NCBI RefSeq assembly: GCF_018129685.1 | Contig: NZ_JAFCLG010000001.1 | Span: 310,001 to 374,000, forward strand | DNA: 64,000 nt | Direction: 5' to 3' | Source: Bradyrhizobium manausense | Lineage (GTDB): Bacteria > Pseudomonadota > Alphaproteobacteria > Rhizobiales > Xanthobacteraceae | Shown here: positions 10,931 through 19,228 of the stretch, piece after piece | Numbering within the stretch: the first letter of the stretch is position 1 | How the letters are laid out: each line of letters begins with the position of its first letter | The notes under the pieces: model-generated | Told to the model about the DNA's origin: nothing | The model's input: the letters and a program-made list of their open reading frames with translations, nothing else | The model's database searches: none | Program-made: the position numbers and the translations under genes

Positions 10931-12841
10931 CTAGATCTCCAGCTCCGTGCCGAACTCCACCACCTGCTTGGTCGGTACGCCGAAGAACGCGGCCGAGCGT
11001 TCGGCGTTGCGCTGCAGGAATGCGAACAGGCCTTCGCGCCAGACCCACATGCCCGGAACGTCCTCGCGCGGGATGATGGTCTCGCGGCCGACGTAATAGG
11101 TGATGTCGGAGAGGTCGATGCCGGGCAGCTTGCCCTGGCGGCAGGCGAGCGTCAGTCCTTCGTAGATCGTCGGGTTCTGCATGAAGCCGTAATGCAGAAT
11201 CACGCGGGTGATTCCGGGGATGATCTCGATCACCTCGGTGCGGTCCTGCTCGGCGACGTGAGGGACCTCCTCGATCAGCACGGTGACGAGGATGATGCGC
11301 TCATGCAGCACGTGGTTGTGCTTGACGAACTGCGTCAGCGCCAGCGGCACGCCTTTCGGCGCCGAAGCGAGGAACACGGCGGTGCCCGGCAGGCGCGCGC
11401 TGCATTTGTTGACCGCCGTCTCGATCAGGTCCTCCTCGGGCTGGCGCAGCTTTGCGCGCGCGGCTTCGACGAGCTTCACGCCGGCGCGCCAGGTGAGCAT
11501 CAGGAAGGCGACGAGGGCGGCGAGTAGCAGCGGAAACCAGCCGCCCTCGAACAGCTTGATCGAGTTGGCGGAGAAGAAGATCACGTCGATCACGAAGAAG
11601 AAGCCGTTCACGGCCACGACCAGCCAGGGCGAAAAGCCCCACTGGATCGCCACGAGCGCCGCAAGCAGCGTGGTGATCGCCATCAAGAGCGACACCGCGA
11701 TGCCGTAGGCGCCGGCGAGCGCGTCCGAGGTGCCGAAGCTCAGCACTGCGCCGAGCGTTGCGGCGGCGAGCAGCCAGTTCACCAGCGGCACGTAGATCTG
11801 GCCGATCGCGTCGCTCTGGGTATGTCGGATCTGCATGCGCGGCAGGAAGCCGAGCTGGATCGACTGCTGGGTCAGCGAGAATACGCCTGAGATGATGGCC
11901 TGCGAGGCGATCACGGTCGCCACGGCCGAAAACGCGACCAGACCGTAGTGCAGGAAATCGGGGCAAAGCTGAAAGAACGGATTCTCGATCATGCTGGGAT
12001 CGGAGATGAGCAGCGCGGCCTGGCCGAAATAGTTCAGCACCAGTGCGGGAAGGCAGATCGCGAACCAGGCGAGCCGGATCGGCAGGCGGCCGAAATGCCC
12101 CATGTCGGCATACATGGCCTCGCCGCCGGTGACCGCGAGGAAGGCGGCGCCGAGGATCGCGAAGGAAACTCCAAAATCTTGATGGACCAGGAAATCCAGG
12201 GCGTAGAACGGGCTGAGTGCCGCCAACACCGCCGGCGCCTTGACGATGCCGTGGATGCCGAGCGCGGCCAGCACAACGAACCAGGCCAGCATCACCGGTC
12301 CGAAGATACGGCCGATGAATCCGGTGCCTTGCTTTTGCATGAAGAACAGGCCGACCAGGATGGCGACGGTCAGCGGCACCACGACCGGCGAGAGTGAGGG
12401 GGCGTCGACCTTGAGGCCTTCGATGGCCGACAGCACCGAGATGGCTGGCGTGATTGCGCCGTCGCCATAGAGCAATGCCGCGCCGATCAGTCCGACCACC
12501 AGCAGATGGGCGCGCCAGGTGCCTGGTTGAGCGTGGCGGGCGTGCAGCAGCGCCAGCAGTGCAACGATGCCGCCTTCGCCGCGGTTGTCCGCGCGCAGGA
12601 TCAGCAGCGCATATTTCAGCGAAATGATCAGAAGCAGCGCCCACAGGATCAGCGAGGCAACGCCCAGGACAGCGTCTTGCGTCACGGTGCCGCCATGGGC
12701 GGCCGCCTTGGCGGCTTCCTTCAGCGCATAGAGCGGGCTGGTGCCGATATCTCCATAGACCACCCCGAGGGCGCCCATGGTCATGGCAATCGGAAGCGGA
12801 CTGGGATGATGGCCGGAGGCAACAGCGGGCGTACTGGACAA
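10931..12841 (-). CDS. kup: Low-affinity potassium transporter Kup
   Basis: A 636-residue Kup/HAK/KT potassium transporter of the inner membrane. Twelve hydrophobic helices fill residues 18-460, opening with the family signature 'GALGVVYGDIGTSPLYALKEA', followed by a cytosolic C-terminal domain of about 170 residues. It imports K+ with protons and matters at low pH or osmotic stress in other bacteria. It is monocistronic here; the preceding small secreted-protein gene is 142 bases upstream. Bradyrhizobium genomes usually carry several Kup paralogues, so this copy may be one of a set. Confidence 0.96.
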   Translation of the reverse strand: MSSTPAVASGHHPSPLPIAMTMGALGVVYGDIGTSPLYALKEAAKAAAHGGTVTQDAVLGVASLILWALLLIISLKYALLILRADNRGEGGIVALLALLHARHAQPGTWRAHLLVVGLIGAALLYGDGAITPAISVLSAIEGLKVDAPSLSPVVVPLTVAILVGLFFMQKQGTGFIGRIFGPVMLAWFVVLAALGIHGIVKAPAVLAALSPFYALDFLVHQDFGVSFAILGAAFLAVTGGEAMYADMGHFGRLPIRLAWFAICLPALVLNYFGQAALLISDPSMIENPFFQLCPDFLHYGLVAFSAVATVIASQAIISGVFSLTQQSIQLGFLPRMQIRHTQSDAIGQIYVPLVNWLLAAATLGAVLSFGTSDALAGAYGIAVSLLMAITTLLAALVAIQWGFSPWLVVAVNGFFFVIDVIFFSANSIKLFEGGWFPLLLAALVAFLMLTWRAGVKLVEAARAKLRQPEEDLIETAVNKCSARLPGTAVFLASAPKGVPLALTQFVKHNHVLHERIILVTVLIEEVPHVAEQDRTEVIEIIPGITRVILHYGFMQNPTIYEGLTLACRQGKLPGIDLSDITYYVGRETIIPREDVPGMWVWREGLFAFLQRNAERSAAFFGVPTKQVVEFGTELEI

Positions 12842-12983
12842 TGGCGACCCCTCAATGCGACCGCGCCCGTCGGGCCATTCCGAGGGGCGCGAGCGTCAGA
12901 TAGTCTGCGACGAGACGTCGCAAATATCCACGAGATTTATCTTGGGGTTGATAGAGGTTTATGACGCTGAGCTGACAGACCGC

Positions 12984-13241
12984 CTATGGGGTGCGGTCTG
13001 CGGTCACGAGGCGAGCGACGCGGACTTCGGCCTTGCTGCCGGCGCGGCGCAGGCAGGAGGCCTCGAAGTTCGGCCAGGCCTGCTGCGAGCAATCCCGTCC
13101 GATCGTCTTGATGTCGAGCCGATCGCTCTTGGCGAGCGGCTGCGGCACGCTGGCTTCGACCGTCGGTGCAAAACCCGGCAGCAGGGTGAGGGTGGCAGCA
13201 ACACACGCGGCAACAGTGATCGCTGAAAAAGCCTTGATCAT
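12984..13241 (-). CDS. Small secreted protein, unknown
   Basis: An 85-residue protein with a signal peptide (MIKAFSAITVAACVAATLTL, probable cleavage after VEA near residue 30) and a mature part with two cysteines (DCSQQAWPNFEASC) that could form a disulfide in the periplasm. The segment 'IGRDCSQQAWPNFEASCLRR' recurs, in my recollection, in many small Bradyrhizobium periplasmic proteins of unknown role. It is transcribed toward kup but 142 bases away. Confidence 0.75.
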   Translation of the reverse strand: MIKAFSAITVAACVAATLTLLPGFAPTVEASVPQPLAKSDRLDIKTIGRDCSQQAWPNFEASCLRRAGSKAEVRVARLVTADRTP

Positions 13242-13500
13242 TGACGGTCCCCTGTGATGCGGCCGCTACGCCCAGTTTGCGGCCCGTCGTTCGTTGGCCG
13301 GATTAGTAACCATGACCAGTTTCCGGACGTCTTCGCCGATACGGGAAATGGTTTCGTGCGCGCCCGGTTTTGTTTCGCGGGCGCCCTGAGGACGAAACAA
13401 TCCGGCGCCGTCCGACAGGGCTTGGCTGGAAAACCGGCAATAAACCGACTTGGAACCCGTCCGGCTTGCCGCGCCGCGCCCGGCGCGGTAGGACGTGGCC

Positions 13501-13998
13501 ATGCCGCGTATTGCCTTTTATCCAGGTTCCTTCGACCCCATCACAAACGGCCATCTGGACGTGGTCCGGCACGCGGTGCCGCTCTGCGACAGGCTTGTGG
13601 TCGCGATTGGCGTTCATCCGGGCAAGAAGCCGCTGTTCTCGACCGAGGAGCGGCTGAAAATGCTCCGTGACGTCTGCGGGCCGATTGCGGCCCAGGCCGG
13701 CTGCGCCCTTGAGGCGGTGACCTTTGATGACCTCTCCGTGACGGCCGCGCGCAAGCACGGCGCGACCATCATGATCCGAGGCCTGCGCGACGGCACCGAT
13801 CTCGATTACGAAATGCAGCTCGCCGGCATGAATGAGGCCATGGCGCCGGAGGTACACACCGTTTTCTTGCCGGCGTCTCCGATGGTCCGCCCGATCACCG
13901 CCACACTGGTGCGACAGATCGCGGGTATGGGTGGCGATGTTTCGACCTTCGTCCCGCCGCTCGTCGCGTCCCTTCTCAAGGCCAAATTCGCCCCATAA
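13501..13998 (+). CDS. coaD: Phosphopantetheine adenylyltransferase
   Basis: CoaD, 165 residues, transfers AMP from ATP to 4'-phosphopantetheine, the fourth step of coenzyme A synthesis. The nucleotidyltransferase motif [12 protein letters not shown] (T-x-GH) is at residues 7-18; '[13 protein letters not shown]' and '[10 protein letters not shown]' are the other family blocks (the usual ISSTLVR reads ITATLVR). I choose ATG at 13501; a GTG two codons upstream is equally in frame. It is followed after 37 bases by a cyclophilin gene. Confidence 0.96.
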   Translation: MPRIAFYPGSFDPITNGHLDVVRHAVPLCDRLVVAIGVHPGKKPLFSTEERLKMLRDVCGPIAAQAGCALEAVTFDDLSVTAARKHGATIMIRGLRDGTDLDYEMQLAGMNEAMAPEVHTVFLPASPMVRPITATLVRQIAGMGGDVSTFVPPLVASLLKAKFAP

Positions 13999-14035
13999 CG
14001 GCGCGTTGTTTCATCTCACCTGATCCGGAGTTTCC

Positions 14036-14611
14036 ATGATCCGTCGTCTCGCAATTCTTGCCACGATGTTCGTCGCGCTTGTCGGCGCAGTGCCGGCGAT
14101 GGCGCAGCAGCTGCCGGCCAATCTCGACAAGGCCAATGCGCTCGTCATCGACACCACCAAGGGCCGTATCGTCATCAAGCTCAGGACCGACCTTGCGCCG
14201 CAGCACGCAGAGCGCCTCAAGCAGCTGGCGCGTGAGGGCTTCTACAACAACGTGCCGTTCCACCGCGTGATGGACGGCTTCATGGCCCAGACCGGCGACG
14301 GCCAGAACGGCAACGGCACCGGCGGTTCGAAATATCCGAACCTGAAGCAGGAATTCTCCAAGGTCCATTTCGCCCGCGGCATCGTCGGCATGGCCCGGCG
14401 CGGCGACAGCGTCGATACCGCCAACTCCCAGTTCTTCATCATGTTCGCCGACGGCGGCAGCCTCGACGGCCAGTACACGGTGGTCGGCGAGGTCGTGCAG
14501 GGCATGGATGTGGTCGACAAGCTGAAGAAGGCGCCGGCCGGCTCGCCGGGCGGTACCGTCACCGATCCCGACAAGATGGTGAAGGTGCAGGTCGCCTCCG
14601 ACATCAAGTAG
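14036..14611 (+). CDS. Periplasmic cyclophilin-type peptidyl-prolyl isomerase
   Basis: A 191-residue cyclophilin with a signal peptide (cleaved near AMAQQ, residue 23), so acting in the periplasm on protein folding. Family blocks seen: FHRVMDGFMAQTGDG, the catalytic Arg in FHRV, 'GIVGMARRGDSVDTANSQFFI' and 'LDGQYTVVGEVVQGMDVV'. It is the first of three tightly packed genes (this, a small secreted protein, then a cytosolic cyclophilin), and the second cyclophilin is clearly a paralogue, so this is a local duplication with change of location. Confidence 0.94.
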   Translation: MIRRLAILATMFVALVGAVPAMAQQLPANLDKANALVIDTTKGRIVIKLRTDLAPQHAERLKQLAREGFYNNVPFHRVMDGFMAQTGDGQNGNGTGGSKYPNLKQEFSKVHFARGIVGMARRGDSVDTANSQFFIMFADGGSLDGQYTVVGEVVQGMDVVDKLKKAPAGSPGGTVTDPDKMVKVQVASDIK

Positions 14612-14618
14612 ACAGACC

Positions 14619-15044
14619 ATGGCGCGCCGCGGCGACAGGCTCCTGTTCGCTGCGGCAGCGCTGTTGCTCGGCATCACAGGCGCGGCCGCGGAGGACACGC
14701 CTGTGAACACCATTCAGGACGTTTACCAGCACTTGCGGAGCTGCTGGAAACCGCCGCCGCCGGCGAAGGCACGCCCACTCGACATCACCGTCGTTGTGAG
14801 CTTTAACCGGTCCGGAAACATTCTGGGTCATCCGAGGATTACTTATGAATCCGCCGAGGCCTCCGACAATGACCGGCTGCAATACCGGATCGCGGTGATG
14901 GAGGCGTTGCAGCGCTGCACGCCGTTGCCATTTACCGATGCAATGGCGGGCGCCGCCGCGGGACGTCCATTCGCAATTCAGTTCCGTGGCCGCAAAACGT
15001 CACCCGACAAGACTTCACCTCCAACGCAAGAGAGACGAGCATGA
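14619..15044 (+). CDS. Secreted protein of unknown function between two cyclophilins
   Basis: A 141-residue protein with a signal peptide (to about residue 24, ITGAAAEDT). The mature part 'LDITVVVSFNRSGNILGHPRI...RIAVMEALQRCTPLPF' resembles the C-terminal domain of TonB/TolA-type proteins, in which a strand is followed by a helix ending near a Cys-Pro. Two cysteines (near 42 and 99) may pair. It starts seven bases after the periplasmic cyclophilin and overlaps the next start by four bases (ATGA), so the three are almost certainly one transcript. Function unknown. Confidence 0.82.
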   Translation: MARRGDRLLFAAAALLLGITGAAAEDTPVNTIQDVYQHLRSCWKPPPPAKARPLDITVVVSFNRSGNILGHPRITYESAEASDNDRLQYRIAVMEALQRCTPLPFTDAMAGAAAGRPFAIQFRGRKTSPDKTSPPTQERRA

Positions 15045-15505
15045 GCGTCACCGAAAACACATTGATCCTCGAGACCACGCAGGGCCCCGTCACCATCGAG
15101 ATGCGCCCCGACCTCGCGCCCGGCCATGTCGCGCGCATCAAGGAACTGGTCCGCGAGGGCTTCTACGACGGCATCGTGTTCCATCGCGTGATCGAGGGCT
15201 TCATGGCGCAGACCGGCTGTCCGCATGGCACCGGCACCGGCGGCTCCGGCAAGAAGCTGAAGGCCGAGTTCAACAAGGAGCCGCATGTGCGCGGCACCAC
15301 CTCGATGGCCCGCGCCGCGAGCCCGGATTCCGGCGACAGCCAGTTCTTCATCTGCTTCGACGACGCCCGCTTCCTCGACAACCAGTACACGGTGTGGGGC
15401 AAGGTCACCGAGGGCATGGAGAACGTCGACAAGATCAAGCGCGGCGAGCCGGTGCAGAACCCGGACAAGATCGTCAAGGCGCGCATGGCGGCGGATCAGG
15501 AGTAA
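15041..15505 (+). CDS. Cytosolic cyclophilin-type peptidyl-prolyl isomerase
   Basis: A 154-residue cyclophilin without a signal peptide, of the PpiB type. Blocks: FHRVIEGFMAQTGCPHG, 'GTTSMARAASPDSGDSQFFICF' and 'LDNQYTVWGKVTEGMENVDKI'. It catalyses cis-trans isomerisation of proline bonds in the cytoplasm. The start overlaps the stop of the preceding gene in ATGA, indicating translational coupling. Confidence 0.95.
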   Translation: MSVTENTLILETTQGPVTIEMRPDLAPGHVARIKELVREGFYDGIVFHRVIEGFMAQTGCPHGTGTGGSGKKLKAEFNKEPHVRGTTSMARAASPDSGDSQFFICFDDARFLDNQYTVWGKVTEGMENVDKIKRGEPVQNPDKIVKARMAADQE

Positions 15506-15510
15506 CTATC

Positions 15511-15608
15511 CGTCATTCCGGGGCGCGCGTAGCGCGAACCCGGAATCTCGTGCCACAATCTCGGGATTCCGGATCGCCGCGCGTAAGGGCGCAGCCTCCG
15601 GAATGACG
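15511..15608. repeat. Intergenic palindromic repeat
   Basis: Begins CGTCATTCCGGGGCGCG and ends CCGGAATGACG, with nested complementary segments between, forming a long imperfect hairpin in the cyclophilin-queA gap. This is a second class of the dispersed palindromes known in Bradyrhizobium. Confidence 0.75.
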
Positions 15609-15621
15609 GCGCTGGTGAGAC

Positions 15622-16692
15622 ATGCGCACCGACCTCTTCGATTTCGACCTGCCGCCCGAGCGCATTGCGTTGCGCCCGGCGAGCCCGCGCGACTCCGCGA
15701 AGATGCTGGTGGTCGAGAACGGCGCACTGCGCGACCAGACCATTGCCGATCTGCCGCAATGGCTGAGGCCTTGCGACCAACTCGTCGTCAACGATACCAA
15801 GGTCATCGCCGCCCAATTGAAGGGCCGTCGCATCGGACGCGAGACCGAGCCGAAGATCGAGGCGACGCTGATCAAGCGGCTCGACGGTTCGCGCTGGCAG
15901 GCGCTGGTGAAGCCCGCCAAGAAGCTCGTCGCCGGCGACCGCATCCGCTTCGGCAATGAGGGCAAGGTCTGCCTGCTCGGCCATCTCGATGCCGAGGTCG
16001 AGGCCAAGGGCGCGGAAGGCGAGGTGACGCTTGGCTTCTCGTTTCACGGCCCGGCGCTCGATCAGGCCATCGCCGATCTTGGCAGCCCGCCGCTGCCGCC
16101 CTACATCGCCTCAAAGCGCACCCCTGACGATCAGGATCTCGCCGACTACCAGACCATGTTCGCGGCCCATGAAGGCGCGGTCGCGGCGCCCACCGCGGGC
16201 CTGCATTTCACGCCGGCCCTGGAGCAGGCGCTGAGCGCGCGCGGCGTCGTCATAAACCGCATCACGCTGCATGTCGGGGCAGGGACCTTCCTTCCCGTGA
16301 AGGTCGACGACACCGACGGCCACAAGATGCATGCCGAGTGGGGCACGATCTCCGCCGAGACCGCGGAACGGCTCAACGCCGCGCGGAAAAGCGGCGGCCG
16401 CATCATTGCCGTCGGGACCACGTCATTGCGATTGCTCGAGAGTGCAGCGAGCGAGGACGGCACCATTCAGCCGTTCGCGGCCGAGACCTCGATCTTCATC
16501 ACGCCGGGCTATCGCTTCCGCGCCGTCGATGTCTTGATGACGAATTTCCACCTGCCGAAGTCGACATTGTTCATGCTGGTGTCGGCGTTCTCCGGGCTCG
16601 AGACGATGCAGCGCGCCTATGCGCACGCGATCGCGGGCGGCTACCGGTTTTATTCCTATGGAGATGCGTGCCTGCTGTTTCGCGGGCCATAG
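15622..16692 (+). CDS. queA: S-adenosylmethionine:tRNA ribosyltransferase-isomerase
   Basis: QueA, 356 residues, moves the ribosyl part of S-adenosylmethionine onto preQ1 in tRNA to give epoxyqueuosine. Family blocks: [20 protein letters not shown] at the start, 'LVVNDTKVI', '[11 protein letters not shown]', '[14 protein letters not shown]', '[11 protein letters not shown]' and '[17 protein letters not shown]'. Length is normal. The later pathway partner tgt lies about 5 kb downstream, not in the same operon. Confidence 0.97.
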   Translation: MRTDLFDFDLPPERIALRPASPRDSAKMLVVENGALRDQTIADLPQWLRPCDQLVVNDTKVIAAQLKGRRIGRETEPKIEATLIKRLDGSRWQALVKPAKKLVAGDRIRFGNEGKVCLLGHLDAEVEAKGAEGEVTLGFSFHGPALDQAIADLGSPPLPPYIASKRTPDDQDLADYQTMFAAHEGAVAAPTAGLHFTPALEQALSARGVVINRITLHVGAGTFLPVKVDDTDGHKMHAEWGTISAETAERLNAARKSGGRIIAVGTTSLRLLESAASEDGTIQPFAAETSIFITPGYRFRAVDVLMTNFHLPKSTLFMLVSAFSGLETMQRAYAHAIAGGYRFYSYGDACLLFRGP

Positions 16693-16803
16693 GGAAGTTC
16701 CACGATGTCACGTTGTCGTGAGCGCAAAGCTGTGCGTCGTTTTGCCCGGTAACCGAGTCACAAACCATGCGGGGGAAAGCTTTTGGTTGTGCTACAAGGG
16801 GCA

Positions 16804-17040
16804 ATGAAGAAATTGTATCTGGTCGCGCTTTTCATCGTCGTCGTCTCTCCTTGCATGGCCCAGACCGTTGCAGGGAAGGCGCTCCCGACAGCCGATCTTT
16901 CAGTTCGCGAGCAAATCAAGGCGGATCGAGAGCGGGACAGGAAGGCCGAGGCGAGCACCAGTTCGCAGTCCCGTCCCTGGGACAAGGATGCCGACGGCAA
17001 GCGTCCCTGGGACCGCAAGGACGAGCAGCCCGTCAGATAA
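16804..17040 (+). CDS. Small secreted hydrophilic protein, unknown
   Basis: A 78-residue protein with a signal peptide (MKKLYLVALFIVVVSPCMAQ, cleaved near residue 20) and a charged mature part containing two copies of 'RPWD-K-(D)' (SRPWDKDADGKRPWDRKDEQ). Start chosen at the Met before KKLYLV, preceded by AAGGGG; a Met seven codons upstream would put residues before the signal peptide. No function recognised. It is followed by a bidirectional terminator. Confidence 0.72.
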   Translation: MKKLYLVALFIVVVSPCMAQTVAGKALPTADLSVREQIKADRERDRKAEASTSSQSRPWDKDADGKRPWDRKDEQPVR

Positions 17041-17070
17041 GCGTCATAGTCAGGTCGGGTGACCGTAAAT

Positions 17071-17108
17071 AAAAGACAGGCCGGCTTGCGCCGCGCCTGT
17101 CTTCTTTT
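17071..17108. terminator. Bidirectional terminator
   Basis: Arms GACAGGC and GCCTGTC flanked by AAAA on one side and TTCTTTT on the other, between the convergent small secreted protein gene and asd. Confidence 0.8.
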
Positions 17109-17113
17109 GCCGA

Positions 17114-18139
17114 TTACGCCATCGCCGGCTGCGGCAACAGCTCCGCGATCTGCACCGCATTCAGCGCCGCGCCCTTGAGCAGCTGATCCGCCGCCACGAA
17201 CATCGAGATCGAATGGCCCGAGGGATCGCTGAGATCCTTGCGGATGCGGCCGACCAGGACGTCATCCTGGCCCGAAGCGTCGATCGGCATCGGGAAGTAG
17301 TTCTTCACGCGGTCATCGACGATCTTCACACCCGGCGCCTGCGCCATGATGGCGCGGACCTGGTCCTCGTTGATCGGATTCTCGCATTCGAAGGTGATGG
17401 CCTCGCAATGGGCGCGCAGCACCGGCACGCGGACGCAGGTGACGCCGATCGCGATCTTTTCGTCCTCGAAGATCTTGCGGGTTTCCTTGATGACCTTCGT
17501 CTCTTCGTCGTTGTAGCCGGTCTCGGGATCAACGGCGGTGTTGTGGTTGAAGAGGTTGAACGCGTAGGGATGCGGCATCACCTTCGGCGTGTAGATCTGC
17601 CCGTTGAGATTGGCGCGGGTGGACTCGACGAGTTCGTCCATCGCGGCCGCGCCGGCGCCGGAGGCCGCCTGATAGGTCGAGATGATGACACGCTTGATGC
17701 GGTTCCTCCGATGGATCGGCCAGAGCGGCACCAGCGCGGTAATCGCGGCGCAGTTCGGGTTGGCAATGATGCCCTTGTGGTCGCGGATGCGGTTGCCGTT
17801 GACCTCGGGGATGACGAGCGGAACGTTCGGATCCATCCGGAACGCGGAGGAGTTGTCGACGACGACGGCACCGGCCTTGACCGCGATTGGCGCGAACTTC
17901 TTGGAGATGCCGCTGCCTGCGGAGAACAGCGCGATGTCGACACCTTCGAAGGCGCGCTCGGTCAGTTCCTCGATGACGACATCCTGGCCGCGGAACGACA
18001 CCGTCTTGCCGGCGGAGCGGGCGCTGGCGAGTGCCTTGAGCTTGCCGACGCGAAATCCGCGCTTGTCCATGGTGGCGATGAATTCGGCGCCCACCGCACC
18101 GGTGACGCCGACAATCGCGACGACGGGATCGTTACTCAC
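17114..18139 (-). CDS. asd: Aspartate-semialdehyde dehydrogenase
   Basis: Asd, 341 residues, reduces aspartyl phosphate to aspartate semialdehyde with NADPH, the shared step to lysine, threonine, methionine and diaminopimelate. Nucleotide-binding GVTGAVGAE near 11-19, catalytic Cys130 (NPNCAAITALV), and the active-site His in 'PVLRAHCEAITFE'. I place the start at GTG: GGAGG lies five bases before it, whereas the ATG four codons upstream has no site and contains that GGAGG. Upstream is a Thr/Lys-rich leader ORF and a terminator hairpin, so expression is probably attenuated by the supply of end products. Confidence 0.96.
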   Translation of the reverse strand: MSNDPVVAIVGVTGAVGAEFIATMDKRGFRVGKLKALASARSAGKTVSFRGQDVVIEELTERAFEGVDIALFSAGSGISKKFAPIAVKAGAVVVDNSSAFRMDPNVPLVIPEVNGNRIRDHKGIIANPNCAAITALVPLWPIHRRNRIKRVIISTYQAASGAGAAAMDELVESTRANLNGQIYTPKVMPHPYAFNLFNHNTAVDPETGYNDEETKVIKETRKIFEDEKIAIGVTCVRVPVLRAHCEAITFECENPINEDQVRAIMAQAPGVKIVDDRVKNYFPMPIDASGQDDVLVGRIRKDLSDPSGHSISMFVAADQLLKGAALNAVQIAELLPQPAMA

Positions 18140-18170
18140 TGTGTCCTCCATTGAGATCGATTGAGACAAC

Positions 18171-18203
18171 AAAAAAGCCCCGGACCATCTTGGGCGGGGC
18201 TTC
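18171..18203 (-). terminator. Attenuator terminator in the asd leader
   Basis: On the minus strand, arms AAGCCCCG and CGGGGCTT around a 12-base loop are followed by a T run (CTTTTTTG), a textbook intrinsic terminator. It lies about 32 bases before asd and 28 bases after the leader peptide stop, where an attenuator is expected. The CGGGGC in the distal part of the leader ORF can pair with the GCCCCG arm as a possible antiterminator (read by eye, not folded). Confidence 0.75.
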
Positions 18204-18231
18204 GGTAGAGCTTGATGCGTTTAGTCGACGA

Positions 18232-18303
18232 CTATGCGCGCACGCCTCCCCGGGCCCCGAAGGCCGTGGTGGTTTTGGTCGTGCGTTTGGTGGTCGTGAA
18301 CAT
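18232..18303 (-). CDS. Threonine/lysine-rich leader peptide of asd
   Basis: A 23-codon frame starting at ATG and ending at TAG. Residues 3-13 read TTTKRTTKTTT: eight Thr codons (ACC/ACG) and two Lys codons (AAA) in eleven positions, then AFGARGGVRA. An in-frame TAA twelve bases upstream fixes the start. Thr and Lys are both end products of the pathway that Asd opens, and a T-tailed hairpin follows, so this fits a transcription-attenuation leader. No strong ribosome-binding site is seen before it. The frame is too short for ordinary gene calling. Function is inferred from composition and position. Confidence 0.68.
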   Translation of the reverse strand: MFTTTKRTTKTTTAFGARGGVRA

Positions 18304-18368
18304 GGCGGCGACTTATGCGGGAGAGTTTGGCGTCCGTCAATGGCTTTCGGGCGGGATTGTGGCCGACC

Positions 18369-18974
18369 TTATTTGCCCCGCGCGCCCGGCGGCTCGAGCA
18401 GGACTTCCTTGAGGTCGTCGCCGCTGATGACGACGATCGCAAAGTTTAGCCGGCCGCGCTCGCGGACCAGCCCGCCGCTGATGGCCTTGCCGGAGGCGGC
18501 CTGTTCGGCGACGCGAACCGCATCGGCGAGGCGATGCCTGATGCTGCCGAGCACGGCGAGGTTGCTGCGATCCTCGAGGCCGAGTTGCGCCAGGGGTAGG
18601 GCGGCTTCGCCGCCCATCACTTCGCCGGTCGCTGCGTTGATGGTGTAGCGCCAGATCCGGTCGTTGTGCAGGGTCTTGACGCGGTACACCGGTATTCCGG
18701 AACCGCCGTCAAAGCTGATGTCCGCGGTGGTCGCGCCGGCATGACGGGCTTCAGCGATCGCCATGGCCTGGCCGATCGAGATCGATGAGCTGCGGAATCG
18801 CTCGATCTCGCGGCTGACGGCCTGGCGGTCCGCCGCGGCGTCCCCCTCTGTCTCGCTGTGAAGGGCGGTGGGCGTCGAACCCGCCGAGACGGTCGCGCGC
18901 GCGGGCGCTGCGATGAGCACCCCCGACAGGGCGATCACCAACAACCCGTACACGCCTGGTCTTGTCGCGCTCAT
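18369..18974 (-). CDS. Secreted protein with two PepSY-like domains
   Basis: A 201-residue protein with a signal peptide (cleaved near PARA-TVS, residue 27). Two PepSY-type alpha/beta units follow, about 67-130 ('ISIGQAMAIAEARHAGATTADISFD...YRVKTLHNDRIWRYTINAATGEVMG') and 135-198. PepSY units often bind or inhibit proteases or sense the periplasm; here no partner is known. A 21-bp palindrome in the promoter region (19148-19168), identical in design to one before the patatin gene, suggests control by the nearby TetR regulator. Confidence 0.8.
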   Translation of the reverse strand: MSATRPGVYGLLVIALSGVLIAAPARATVSAGSTPTALHSETEGDAAADRQAVSREIERFRSSSISIGQAMAIAEARHAGATTADISFDGGSGIPVYRVKTLHNDRIWRYTINAATGEVMGGEAALPLAQLGLEDRSNLAVLGSIRHRLADAVRVAEQAASGKAISGGLVRERGRLNFAIVVISGDDLKEVLLEPPGARGK

Positions 18975-19147
18975 GGTGCAAACCCTCGGCCAGCGAGTGT
19001 GCCGGATGTTCGTAAAGAATTCGCGGCCGACCTTGGGCGTCGGCCGGCCGCGGAGCGTCGTGGCGGGCTGTACCCGTCGCGGCGATCAAGCGGTCCGGAC
19101 CTCTTTTGGGGCTGGTGAATAAAAGTGGCCCGCACCGCCCTATAAAC

Positions 19148-19168
19148 AAAACCATACCGTATCGTTTT
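19148..19168. promoter_or_regulatory. 21-bp palindromic operator, copy 1
   Basis: AAAACCATAC-C-GTATCGTTTT; the half-sites differ at one base. It lies 174 bases upstream of the PepSY gene, with TTGTTTATAGGG just beyond on the minus strand. The same palindrome recurs at 21375-21395. TetR-family operators are of this size and symmetry. Confidence 0.65.
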
Positions 19169-19228
19169 ATTTTGGTCAACGAAGCGGGCATCGTCCGCAG
19201 CGGACAAATCGCCGGTCTCACGGAAATG

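Noticed and set aside
9306..11048. Minus-strand open frame of 580 codons opposite gyrA
   Set aside because: Antisense shadow of gyrA; Arg/Asp/Val-biased without family features.
12906..12922. Hairpin TGCGACG-AGA-CGTCGCA before kup as a riboswitch
   Set aside because: A single short stem with no recognisable aptamer; c-di-AMP switches on potassium genes are not known in this group.
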